Below the pieces are notes generated by a model. The model was not told the DNA's origin and searched no databases. It was given only the letters and a program-made list of their open reading frames with translations. The translations under genes were made by a program, and so were the position numbers. Shown here piece by piece: positions 27,957 to 36,726 of a stretch of DNA of 41,442 nucleotides (positions are counted from its first letter, which is position 1; every line of letters begins with the position of its first letter). Source of the stretch: Eubacteriales Family XIII. Incertae Sedis bacterium (lineage in GTDB: Bacteria > Bacillota > Clostridia > Peptostreptococcales > Anaerovoracaceae); assembly GCA_031261395.1 (NCBI GenBank), contig JAISJT010000064.1, positions 1 to 41,442 of the forward strand. The letters are read 5' to 3'.

Positions 27957-29122
27957 TTTTCTTCCTCCTCATATGCTTTCTTAAACAAATACAAATATTC
28001 TTTTGCGCCGATATCTCTCGGATTGCTCGGCGTAGAAACATTCTTTTCCGCTGCTTCGGCAAGCGCGGGGAAATCAGCCGGATCGATTTCCGGGATGTCC
28101 TTCATCTTAGGAATACCCACATCCGCGCAGAGTTTCTTCAGGACTTCCACACCTTCCATCGCAACAGCTTCCGCTACCTTCCCCTCAGGTTTCACCCCAA
28201 GCGCAACGGCAACGTTCATATGTTTTTTGATATCGGCCGGGATATTGAACTCGGTAACAAGAGGAAGGAAAAGCGCATTGGCGACGCCGTGCGGAGTATC
28301 GTATTTCCCGCCGAGCGCCTCCGCCATGCAGTGTACTGCCGCCACATCCGCATAGCCAAATGCGATGCCGGCGATAGTGCTGCCCAGCATCATGCCTGTA
28401 CAAGACTCGATATCCGGGGCGCTGACAGCCTTCCTGAGATTTTTGTTGATAAGGTCGATCGCGTAAAGAGCGTAGGCGTCCGTATGCGGATTTGCCACAT
28501 TGCAGGTATAGGCCTCGACCGCGTGCGTCATAGCGTCAACGCCCGTAGAGGCCATGATATGCGAAGGCAAATTGAGCAATACGGATGGGTCGATCAACGC
28601 GACGCGCGCCGCCGCCTTTGGATCGAATATGTTGAGCTTTACGTGTTCTTTGGTATCCGTGATGACGGAAAAGGGGGTGACCTCGCTCCCGGTGCCCGCC
28701 GTAGTCGGAATGGCGATCAAGGGTGTGATCGGCCTTTCGAGCAACTGGAATCCGCACCAGTCCTGCACGATGCCGCCATGGGTCAACAATGTCCCGATAG
28801 CCTTTGCGGTATCGATCGAACTGCCGCCGCCCACCGCGACCAACACATCGACGCCTTCCGCCTTTGCCAGTTTTGCGCCTGCCTCACAATGAACATCCCG
28901 CGGATTCGGTACGATTTGGTCAAAGACGACGAAGGGGATCTGTGCTGCGTTCAGGCTTTCCTCTACAGGCTTTACGAGTCCCGCCCCGATCACGCCTTTG
29001 TCCGCAACGATCATGACCTTGGACGCGCCGAGCGCTTTCGCCTCACTGCCGGCTTTTTCAATAACACCCACTCCAAATTCAATGCGCGTAGGCAGCTCAA
29101 AAGAATATGTTGCTAATGTCAA
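27953..29122 (-). CDS. Iron-containing (group III) alcohol dehydrogenase, probable TTG start
   Basis: VAVGGGSSIDTAKAIG; IPTTAGTGSEVTPFSVI; GVDAMTHAVEAYTC; VHCMAEALGGKYDTPHGVANA; GAGGTGAAGAA SD before TTG at 29122. Confidence 0.9.
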   Translation of the reverse strand: MTLATYSFELPTRIEFGVGVIEKAGSEAKALGASKVMIVADKGVIGAGLVKPVEESLNAAQIPFVVFDQIVPNPRDVHCEAGAKLAKAEGVDVLVAVGGGSSIDTAKAIGTLLTHGGIVQDWCGFQLLERPITPLIAIPTTAGTGSEVTPFSVITDTKEHVKLNIFDPKAAARVALIDPSVLLNLPSHIMASTGVDAMTHAVEAYTCNVANPHTDAYALYAIDLINKNLRKAVSAPDIESCTGMMLGSTIAGIAFGYADVAAVHCMAEALGGKYDTPHGVANALFLPLVTEFNIPADIKKHMNVAVALGVKPEGKVAEAVAMEGVEVLKKLCADVGIPKMKDIPEIDPADFPALAEAAEKNVSTPSNPRDIGAKEYLYLFKKAYEEEEK

Positions 29123-29200
29123 TTCTTCACCTCTTTTCCGATTTTTCGGCTCTCTCACGGAGAGCAGCTTCGCATGCAATTCCGTATATATATTTATTAC

Positions 29201-29216
29201 GCAAGTTTCGTGCCAA
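29201..29216 (-). promoter_or_regulatory. Sigma-54 (-24/-12) promoter for the Fe-ADH-amidase-ABC-urease block
   Basis: Minus strand TTGGCAC-GAAAC-TTGC, consensus TTGGCACNNNNNTTGC, about 80 bp upstream of the TTG start; divergent activator carries GAFTGA. Confidence 0.88.
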
Positions 29217-29292
29217 CTTTTTGCGGGATCAAAAAAGGTTGGTTTTTCAATACCTGCAACGCAAATGCTTGGGGCGTGAAATAAATCGCCGT

Positions 29293-29307
29293 GTCTCAAA
29301 ACGAGAC
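29293..29307. promoter_or_regulatory. Candidate activator site (inverted repeat GTCTC-N5-GAGAC)
   Basis: gtctcaaaacgagac, about 80-90 bp upstream of the -24 element. Confidence 0.4.
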
Positions 29308-29383
29308 GATTTCCGTTTTTTACTGCCTTGTTTTAATACATTCGAATTTAATTTCTGAATATTATTGCAATTCGCTCGATTAT

Positions 29384-29404
29384 ACTGTATTATTTTAATA
29401 CAGT
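29384..29404. promoter_or_regulatory. Candidate operator: perfect 21-bp palindrome
   Basis: ACTGTATTA-TTT-TAATACAGT just upstream of the regulator SD. Confidence 0.5.
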
Positions 29405-29424
29405 CGGCAGAGGAGGAGGCAACT

Positions 29425-31380
29425 ATGTCGTACAATCCCTTTTACAATATTGAAAATCCGGAGCTGATCGGGTATGAATACGCCTGGGTTGACTTCATCA
29501 AAAACAAGACCTCGAATGAGAGCGTTATCGATCCGCAAATCATGGACTCGTGGAAACGCTGTCAGGAAACGGGTCTGGATGCGGCGGCACGTGAAATCGT
29601 GCCCAAGTTATGCAAAAAAGATCTGTTTACGGAAAAATTATCTTTCAACAAAAATTTTCTTGGCATCGCCGACAATATTCTTGACAGTGTGATCGATGGC
29701 TTTCACGAAAGCCCTATTTGCATCTATATCGTCGATGCCGACCGCATCGTTCTGACCGAGACCGGGAACGATACCGATGAATTTTTCGGTAGTTTGCGCG
29801 CAGACTTCAGCGAATCCTATGCGGGCACCAATTGCATCGACCTTGCATTGAAACACGAGCAGGCGAGCAGTGTTGTCGGCGCACAGCATTATTTTCAGCA
29901 AAATCACAGATACGCGGGATACGCCTCCCCCATCCGGGATGTGGACGGCAGACTCCGCGGCGCAATAGCGATTTTTGTAATGCTCGAACGCATGGGAGAA
30001 TATATCATATCGATCGCGGATGCTTCGGCAAAGGCCATAGAGACCGGCATTGCGCTCTTTCGCAGCAACGACACGATACATGCACAAAATACGGAAAAAC
30101 AAGATATCCTCGACGCCATTACAGACGGGATCATCTATTTGGATAAAGATCTCAACATCACTTATACCAATCAGCAGTTCCTAGAGTTTACCGGGCTCGG
30201 GGATGAATCCGAGCTGATTGGAAAGAGCATCCATGCCATACGCATGAAGCCCGACATCAGTACCCTGCTGCGGACATCCTCGCTCTATACAAATATTCAA
30301 GTCAAACTCACCGGTGAAGATCAATCCCGCAAATATCTGCTCAGCTGCCGGCCAATCGCAAACAAGAACGACAGCAACAACGAGCTGCTGATCTTTACGC
30401 CGATCGGCGAGATCGAAAAGATGGCCGCCGTGCTGAACGAGGAAAGCAAATTCACTTTTGACCGTATCATTGGGAGATCCCTCACGCTGCGCAAATGCAT
30501 CGAGAAGGCCATGAAGGCCGCCGACTTCAGCGCCCGCGTCATCCTCGAAGGTGAAAGCGGCACCGGCAAGGAGTGTTTTGCACAGTCGATTCACAACCGA
30601 AGCATCCGCAGCGACGAACCCTTCATCGCTGTGGATTGCGGGGCTTTGCCAAGGGAGCTGCTGGAAAGCGAACTGTTCGGCTACGAAGAAGGCGCTTTTA
30701 CGGGAGCGCAAAAGGGCGGACATGTCGGCAGGTTTGAGCAGGCAAACAACGGCACCTTGTTCCTCGACGAGATCGGCAACCTGCCGCTCGATATGCAGGC
30801 AAAACTACTGCGCGTACTTCAGGAAAACAGCGTGGTACGGATCGGAGGCCACAAACCCATTCATATCGACGTACAAATCATAGCGGCAACCAATTCGGAT
30901 CTTTTGAGTGAGGTTGAGAAGGGGCGGTTTCGCGAGGACCTGTATTATCGTCTCAATATCGTGCACATCAAGGTACCGCCACTTAGGGATCGAAAAGAGG
31001 ACATCCCTCTCCTCGTTCGGGACTATATCGAAAAAAACAAACTGAAAACAAGCATCCGGTCCATTGACAGCGCCGCAATGGAAGTGCTTTGCAAATACGG
31101 ATGGCCAGGAAATGTACGTCAATTGTACAATACCCTCGAGCGCATGATGGTCTTTGCGGAGAATGACAAAATCACAACGAACATGCTGCCAAAGCGCGTG
31201 TTTGCCGATCCCGGAAACCTTTCACCGGATATCCTTTTCGCGGTGGAAATCGACGACCTCGACACAATCAATACAAGATATGTGCAGGCCGTACTTGACA
31301 GATTGGACGGCAACATCACTCAAACCGCAGAAACGCTCGGAATCAGCCGGTCAAAAATATATCGTATTATAAAAAAATAA
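29425..31380 (+). CDS. Sigma-54-dependent transcriptional activator (AcoR-like: sensor/PAS, AAA+, Fis-type HTH)
   Basis: GESGTGKE; YEEGAFTGAQKGG; GTLFLDEIGNLPLDMQAKLLRVLQE; C-terminal ITQTAETLGISRSKIYRIIKK; AGGAGG SD. Confidence 0.95.
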   Translation: MSYNPFYNIENPELIGYEYAWVDFIKNKTSNESVIDPQIMDSWKRCQETGLDAAAREIVPKLCKKDLFTEKLSFNKNFLGIADNILDSVIDGFHESPICIYIVDADRIVLTETGNDTDEFFGSLRADFSESYAGTNCIDLALKHEQASSVVGAQHYFQQNHRYAGYASPIRDVDGRLRGAIAIFVMLERMGEYIISIADASAKAIETGIALFRSNDTIHAQNTEKQDILDAITDGIIYLDKDLNITYTNQQFLEFTGLGDESELIGKSIHAIRMKPDISTLLRTSSLYTNIQVKLTGEDQSRKYLLSCRPIANKNDSNNELLIFTPIGEIEKMAAVLNEESKFTFDRIIGRSLTLRKCIEKAMKAADFSARVILEGESGTGKECFAQSIHNRSIRSDEPFIAVDCGALPRELLESELFGYEEGAFTGAQKGGHVGRFEQANNGTLFLDEIGNLPLDMQAKLLRVLQENSVVRIGGHKPIHIDVQIIAATNSDLLSEVEKGRFREDLYYRLNIVHIKVPPLRDRKEDIPLLVRDYIEKNKLKTSIRSIDSAAMEVLCKYGWPGNVRQLYNTLERMMVFAENDKITTNMLPKRVFADPGNLSPDILFAVEIDDLDTINTRYVQAVLDRLDGNITQTAETLGISRSKIYRIIKK

Positions 31381-31389
31381 GGGGACTCC

Positions 31390-32775
31390 ATGAAACCGCC
31401 CAAATCAGAAATTTACGACATCGCGATCAAAAACGGAAATATTGTCGACGTCAGGGAAAACCGTATCATTCAGGCAAACCTCGGTATCAGCGGCGACAAG
31501 ATTGCGGCGCTGACAGAGGAAGAAATTTCAGGACGCCAAATGATCGACGCAAGCGGCCTCACCGTAGCGCCCGGCTTCATCGACTTTCACTCGCATGTAG
31601 ACGGAAATGAATACTCCGCTGCCTGCATGGCAAAACAGGGAGGGACCACGACGCTCGGGGGTGAACGAAATCTGAACAGCAAGGTATACCGGGAAATCGA
31701 AGAGACCGGATTCCTCATCAACCAGGGGTTTTCCATATCCCAGTCTTTCGTACTCCGCAATGCCTTTCGTATCGATATGAATCGTGCCGCAAGCGCTTCG
31801 GAAATCAAAGCCATGTCCACTCTTGCCGAGCGATTTTTGCAGCACGGAGCCTTTGGCATTTGCTTTGCTCCGGAACTGATACCGGGGACATCCACCGAAG
31901 AAATGCTGGAATTGGCCCGCGTAGCAAAGTCCTACGAGTGTCCGATCCTCGTGCATATGAGAAAAGACGGACGGGAAGCGCTCGCCTATTTTGACGAGAT
32001 CCTGCGTATTGCCGAAGAAACCGGCGTCAGCGTACAGATCCTGCAGCTCATCTATATGGTCGGGATCGGCGGCGCCATGTCGGATGCGCTGAAAATTATT
32101 GAAGATGCGCGCAAATCGGGACTTGATATCACCGCCGACAGCGGCGTCTACGATACGTTTTCGGCCTGCATCGGTACGGGCATTTTTGATGAGGGCTGGG
32201 AAAAAGAGTACGGGGATGTATCCGTCAATGATCTGCTGATCTCTTCCGGTATCCATTTGGGAGAGTACTGCAATGAAGAAATGTTTCAATATCTTAGGAC
32301 AAGACATCCGGAGACGCTCATCTCGGCTTCTGTCTGCGACCGGGAAGCGATCACGATGGCGCTCAAAAAAGATTATGTCTATGTTTCTACAAATGCTGCG
32401 GACGGTCCGCACTATATGGGCGTCGGCGCCCCGGAGATCTCCGGCACTTTTCCCAGACTGCTTGGCCGCCACGTACGCGAAAACAATGATATTTCCCTGA
32501 TCGATGCGATTAAAAAAATCACCATATTGCCTGCATTGCGGTTTGGTCTTTCCTGCATCGGCTCCATAGAACCCGGCAAAAATGCGGATATCGTCATTTT
32601 TGATAAGGAACACATCATCGATCGTTCCGACTTTGTCGGACAGGGAAAACCGGATGAACCGCCTGATGGCATCGCCTATGTTCTCGTAAACGGCAAAGTC
32701 ATTGTCGAAGGCAAAGAACTGACCGGCGATATCCACAGCGGCCGCCTGATCAAAAAAACAAGCTATCAGTTTTGA
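31390..32775 (+). CDS. Amidohydrolase, D-aminoacylase/N-acyl-D-amino-acid deacylase-like
   Basis: YDIAIKNGNIVD...GLTVAPGFIDFHSHVDG...ILVHMRKDG...TADSGVYDTFSA...GSIEPGKNADIVIFD. Confidence 0.8.
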   Translation: MKPPKSEIYDIAIKNGNIVDVRENRIIQANLGISGDKIAALTEEEISGRQMIDASGLTVAPGFIDFHSHVDGNEYSAACMAKQGGTTTLGGERNLNSKVYREIEETGFLINQGFSISQSFVLRNAFRIDMNRAASASEIKAMSTLAERFLQHGAFGICFAPELIPGTSTEEMLELARVAKSYECPILVHMRKDGREALAYFDEILRIAEETGVSVQILQLIYMVGIGGAMSDALKIIEDARKSGLDITADSGVYDTFSACIGTGIFDEGWEKEYGDVSVNDLLISSGIHLGEYCNEEMFQYLRTRHPETLISASVCDREAITMALKKDYVYVSTNAADGPHYMGVGAPEISGTFPRLLGRHVRENNDISLIDAIKKITILPALRFGLSCIGSIEPGKNADIVIFDKEHIIDRSDFVGQGKPDEPPDGIAYVLVNGKVIVEGKELTGDIHSGRLIKKTSYQF

Positions 32776-32788
32776 CATCTATGCATGT

Positions 32789-35164
32789 ATGGCTTATCTT
32801 TGTAGCATGGTTTACGATCTCGAGATCAGAGTAGAAGATCAGCTAAAACAATTCGATGCTTGTCTGGCAAACGAACCTGCCTTTTGCACTGCAAAATGTC
32901 CTTTTCATCTCGATGTAAGGACGTTCACCGAACTGATCGAGCAGGGTCAGATCAACTCCGCCTACAAATTGTACCGGGATGCGGTAGGCTTTCCGCACAT
33001 CGTATCAAGGCTTTGCGACCGTCCCTGCGAACAGGTATGTCCTCTTCGAAATGCAGGCGGACCCATCGCCCTTCGTGAACTCGAGGCCATGGTCACCGCC
33101 AAAACAACAGACAGAGAGCCCAATGATTACAATCTGCAGGCACGGCCAAAGCGTATCGCGGTCATCGGTGCGGGACTGTCAGGACTCGGATGCGCCCTGC
33201 GCCTCGCTTCCAAAAAATACAGTGTGGAGATCTTCGAAAGGGATCCATCGATTGGCGGCGATCTGGACGAAGCCATGCTTGCCGACGTCGAACGGCAATT
33301 CATGCACGAACACTACCTCTTGCATACGAATACCGAAATCACCTCGCGCGAAGAGATAAACCGGCTTGGATTTGACGCCGCCTACGTTGCCACAGGCGCT
33401 TTGGGAAACGATCTCGGCCTGAGCCGCTGTCTGATAGATACGGCGCCGTACACAGATGCCGCAGGGGGGGGAAATAATCCTCTCGGCGAGGCGGAGGAGA
33501 TAGCCGGAAACCGGCATGGTCTTTCCGATTTGTCCGCGGGCGTCGGTATCGGATGGTTTGCAGGCGGAGCTGTGACCGGACAAACCGGGGTAGACGCCCT
33601 CGCACAGGGCTTACATGCCGGGGCGGTCATCGATGCGTTTTTGCGCACGGGAAATTTGGTCTATCCGGAAAATATCATGGAAACCAAATTGCCGCCCGAC
33701 CCGAAACGTCTTGTCCGGCAGACAGTCCCGTCCGGCGAAGCGTCCCGCTGTCTCAAGTGCCGCTGCGATGCATGCATGGAATATTGTGACGTACCGGCCT
33801 ACTACAAAAAATGGCCGCAGCGCATCCGGGATGAGGTGCTGGCTACCACCATGCCAGGCCGCTCGGAAGTGAAAGCAACGCCCGCCAAGCGCTTGCTGAA
33901 TGCGGCGGATATCAGCGGCGTCCTGAAAAATGTCTGCCCGGTCCGCATAGATCTTGATGCGCTCTTGCTCGCAGGCCGGCAAAGCATGCACCGCCAAAAA
34001 AAGATGCCTTGGGCATTTCACGATTTCCATCTGCGCGATATGGCACATGCCGACGGAGAAACCGCCGCTCTCGTCCTGCCGGCAAAAAATGCTTCCCCCG
34101 GCCTTGCCTTTTTTCCGGGCTGCCAGCTCGGCGCGAGCGCCCCGTCCTTGGTGATCGCCGCCTACGAGAAACTACGTGAACTGGACGCCAAGGGCGCCAT
34201 CAATCTTTCCGGGCTCATACTACGCTGCTGCGGCGCCCCGGCTGAGTGGTCCGGCGACACGGAGCTGTTCCGGTCAAAATTGGATGCGATCCTAAGCGAC
34301 CTTCATGCGCTTGGCGACCCGGCGCTCATCATGACCTGCCCCACCTGCGCACAAAAATTTGCACGGTATTTGCCGGAAGTCCGGACCCTTTCTCTGTATG
34401 AAATTTTTGCCGATGCCGGCGTTGTACCGACTATGCCGCAGGATGACGGAGGCGGAGGCGGAAACGCCCTTTCGCACTGGGCTATTTTTGACCCCTGTTC
34501 CGTTTCCGGTGCAAAAAACGAAACGAAGGTGAAGGCCGGCGTCCGCAAGCTCGCACGAGGCGCCGGTGCACAGCTTTTCCCCCTTCCGGTCCAAGGCAGC
34601 GTTGCCAGATGCTGCGGATTCGGCGGGCAGCCCGATTTGGCAAATCCCGATTTTGCGGAATACGTCGCAAAAGCGCGCGCGGCCGAAACGGATTTGCCCT
34701 ACATCACCTACTGCATCAATTGCCGCGATGCCTTCGCCGCCGCCGGCAAACAAACGGCGCATATCCTCGAATTGCTCTTTCCAAAGGCCGCAGACAAAAC
34801 CCGTCCCGATGCCACAGGCCGGCGCGAAAACCGTGAATATCTAAAAAGGTATTTCCAAGGCGATCCTGTTTCAAAACCATCCTACCCATTCACGCTTTTC
34901 ATAGACGATGCACTGCGCGCAAAGATGGACCTGGAAAAAATATTATTGGATGATGTCTATGCGACCATCGCCCATATCCGTCAAACGGGAGGACAGGTAT
35001 TTCACCCGGAAAGCGGCGTCCACAGCGGTTATTGCGTTGTCGGGAAAACGACCTACTGGGTCGGCTACACAGAAGACGCAAATGCACAGTTCCGGCTCAC
35101 AGAAGTCTATTCTCACAGAATGCAAATAGAACAGGAGAAAGTTTGGAATGGCGTCAAACGATAA
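32789..35164 (+). CDS. GltD-like FAD/Fe-S oxidoreductase fused to HdrB-like CCG cysteine-rich domains ('pyridine nucleotide-disulfide oxidoreductase/dicluster-binding' type)
   Basis: CTAKCPFHLDVRTF...CDRPCEQVCP; RIAVIGAGLSGLGCALRLA; CLKCRCDACMEYC; PGCQLG...LRCCGAP...CPTCAQKF; RCCGFGG...YCINCRDAF. Confidence 0.8.
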   Translation: MAYLCSMVYDLEIRVEDQLKQFDACLANEPAFCTAKCPFHLDVRTFTELIEQGQINSAYKLYRDAVGFPHIVSRLCDRPCEQVCPLRNAGGPIALRELEAMVTAKTTDREPNDYNLQARPKRIAVIGAGLSGLGCALRLASKKYSVEIFERDPSIGGDLDEAMLADVERQFMHEHYLLHTNTEITSREEINRLGFDAAYVATGALGNDLGLSRCLIDTAPYTDAAGGGNNPLGEAEEIAGNRHGLSDLSAGVGIGWFAGGAVTGQTGVDALAQGLHAGAVIDAFLRTGNLVYPENIMETKLPPDPKRLVRQTVPSGEASRCLKCRCDACMEYCDVPAYYKKWPQRIRDEVLATTMPGRSEVKATPAKRLLNAADISGVLKNVCPVRIDLDALLLAGRQSMHRQKKMPWAFHDFHLRDMAHADGETAALVLPAKNASPGLAFFPGCQLGASAPSLVIAAYEKLRELDAKGAINLSGLILRCCGAPAEWSGDTELFRSKLDAILSDLHALGDPALIMTCPTCAQKFARYLPEVRTLSLYEIFADAGVVPTMPQDDGGGGGNALSHWAIFDPCSVSGAKNETKVKAGVRKLARGAGAQLFPLPVQGSVARCCGFGGQPDLANPDFAEYVAKARAAETDLPYITYCINCRDAFAAAGKQTAHILELLFPKAADKTRPDATGRRENREYLKRYFQGDPVSKPSYPFTLFIDDALRAKMDLEKILLDDVYATIAHIRQTGGQVFHPESGVHSGYCVVGKTTYWVGYTEDANAQFRLTEVYSHRMQIEQEKVWNGVKR

Positions 35165-35348
35165 AGGCCTGCTGATTTGCGAACGCTGCGGCATAGAAAT
35201 GAAATCCATGAAAGCGCATTTTTCCTATCTGGGAAATGAATTCAAGCACGACGTCATGCGCTGCCCGGTCTGCGGACAAGTTTACATTCCCGAGGAACTC
35301 GCCAAGGGACGGATCAAAACGGTCGAAATGGCTCTGGAAGATAAATAA
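35148..35348 (+). CDS. Small CxxC/CPVCGQ redox or zinc-ribbon protein (resembles DVU_1557 family)
   Basis: LLICERCGIEMKSMKAHFSYLGNEFKHDVMRCPVCGQVYIPEELAKGRIKTVEMALEDK; overlaps end of upstream gene. Confidence 0.65.
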   Translation: MASNDKGLLICERCGIEMKSMKAHFSYLGNEFKHDVMRCPVCGQVYIPEELAKGRIKTVEMALEDK

Positions 35349-35349
35349 A

Positions 35350-36726
35350 TCACCCGGCTATTTTTGCGGCATGGGCTCGTAATTTTTCGTATTTTTTGAT
35401 CCACGTGATCAGATAGACGACCTCGGCATCGCCCTTTGCGATCTCGGACAGTATCGTCTCGTCATCGTCCGTATCAAGGACAGCGATACGTTCGTCCGGG
35501 ACGCCCGCATAACGAAGCCGGCCCGCAACATCAAAGCTGACCGTGGCGCCGAAACAAATGCAGCGCTCTATGCCACTGGCCATCATGGGAACAAAATCGC
35601 AGTCGAAGGTGTAGAAGGTGTTCGTGTAGTGGGGGACAATATCATCGACAACGGCGGGACCGATTACAAAAATCTTATTCCTCGTGTCTACGGCGATCGT
35701 ATCGAGAGCGCTTTGCAGGGTCTCGGGGTTTTCCTGTTTGATGCGGATGTAGGTCACGTCCTTGCCTTGATACGTGAAGGATTCAAGGCGGCCGCCGATG
35801 TTGGTGAACGTGGCGAAGGCCTGCGCGAGCACATCCGGACTTATACCGGCTTCCGCGCAGACCGCACAGCAGAGTGCATAATTGTAGAGGAAATGCGCCG
35901 CCGTGTAGGCGAGTTTGAAGGGGCCGATCTCCTTGCCGTCCGGGGTGCGAAGCCTGAAGCTGCCGCCTTCGAAGTCTGCGTCTGTCACCGTGTAGTCCGC
36001 CTCCGCCGCGCTCGCAAAGCCGCAGGACGGGCAACCGAAAAATCCGACGTTGGCGAGATTTCTATGGCCGAATACGAGTGCGTCGCCGCAAACCGGACAC
36101 GGCATCGAGACGCCGAAGTCCGCCTCTACGGACGAGGCGCGTGCGTTCTTTTGGACGCCGAAGGTGATCGCGCGTCCTGCGGTTTTTGCGAGAGATAGGG
36201 CGTGCGGCTCCTCGTTGTTGACGATCACGGTGACGGACTCGCTGACGGCCGCCCGTATTTTCTGAAAGATATAGTCGGGGTCGCCGTTGCGCTGGACCTG
36301 ATCCTTCTGAATATTCGTAACGCAGATCGTGGCCGCCTTTATATCTTTCTGAATGCCGGCCAGGCTGCGCTCATCGGTTTCGAGGATGAGCCACTCCTTT
36401 CGGAAGCGGCCTGACATTGTCGTGTTTTTCAGCAGAGTCGTCGCGGCGCCGGATTTCAGGTTGGCGCCTTCCGCGTTGGATGCAACGGAAAGACCCGCGG
36501 CGGCGAAGGCGTGAAGGATGAGATTGTTCGCCGTGGACTTGCCGTTCGTGCCGGTGACAAAGATCGTCTTGGCGGGATCGATACCTTTGATGCGGCGCAG
36601 AAAAAGCGGATCGATTTTCAGCGCGATCTCGCCGGGCAGATTGGTACCGCGCTTTGGAGAAAACCGCCGGGCCACCGCCGCGCAGAGTTTTCCCGCCAGC
36701 AAGGCGGCGCCAAACCGAACGCTCAC
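35350..36726 (-). CDS. MurT-like Mur ligase (DUF1727, zinc ribbon)
   Basis: IFVTGTNGKSTANNLI; NAEGANL; ETDERSL; CPVCGDALVFGHRNLANVGFFGCPSCGF; NIGGRLESF. Confidence 0.88.
   Translation of the reverse strand: MSVRFGAALLAGKLCAAVARRFSPKRGTNLPGEIALKIDPLFLRRIKGIDPAKTIFVTGTNGKSTANNLILHAFAAAGLSVASNAEGANLKSGAATTLLKNTTMSGRFRKEWLILETDERSLAGIQKDIKAATICVTNIQKDQVQRNGDPDYIFQKIRAAVSESVTVIVNNEEPHALSLAKTAGRAITFGVQKNARASSVEADFGVSMPCPVCGDALVFGHRNLANVGFFGCPSCGFASAAEADYTVTDADFEGGSFRLRTPDGKEIGPFKLAYTAAHFLYNYALCCAVCAEAGISPDVLAQAFATFTNIGGRLESFTYQGKDVTYIRIKQENPETLQSALDTIAVDTRNKIFVIGPAVVDDIVPHYTNTFYTFDCDFVPMMASGIERCICFGATVSFDVAGRLRYAGVPDERIAVLDTDDDETILSEIAKGDAEVVYLITWIKKYEKLRAHAAKIAG

Noticed and set aside
31528-32778. 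416-aa - strand ORF opposite the D-aminoacylase-like gene
   Set aside because: Antisense shadow; the + strand ORF has SD, conserved HSH motif and operon context.
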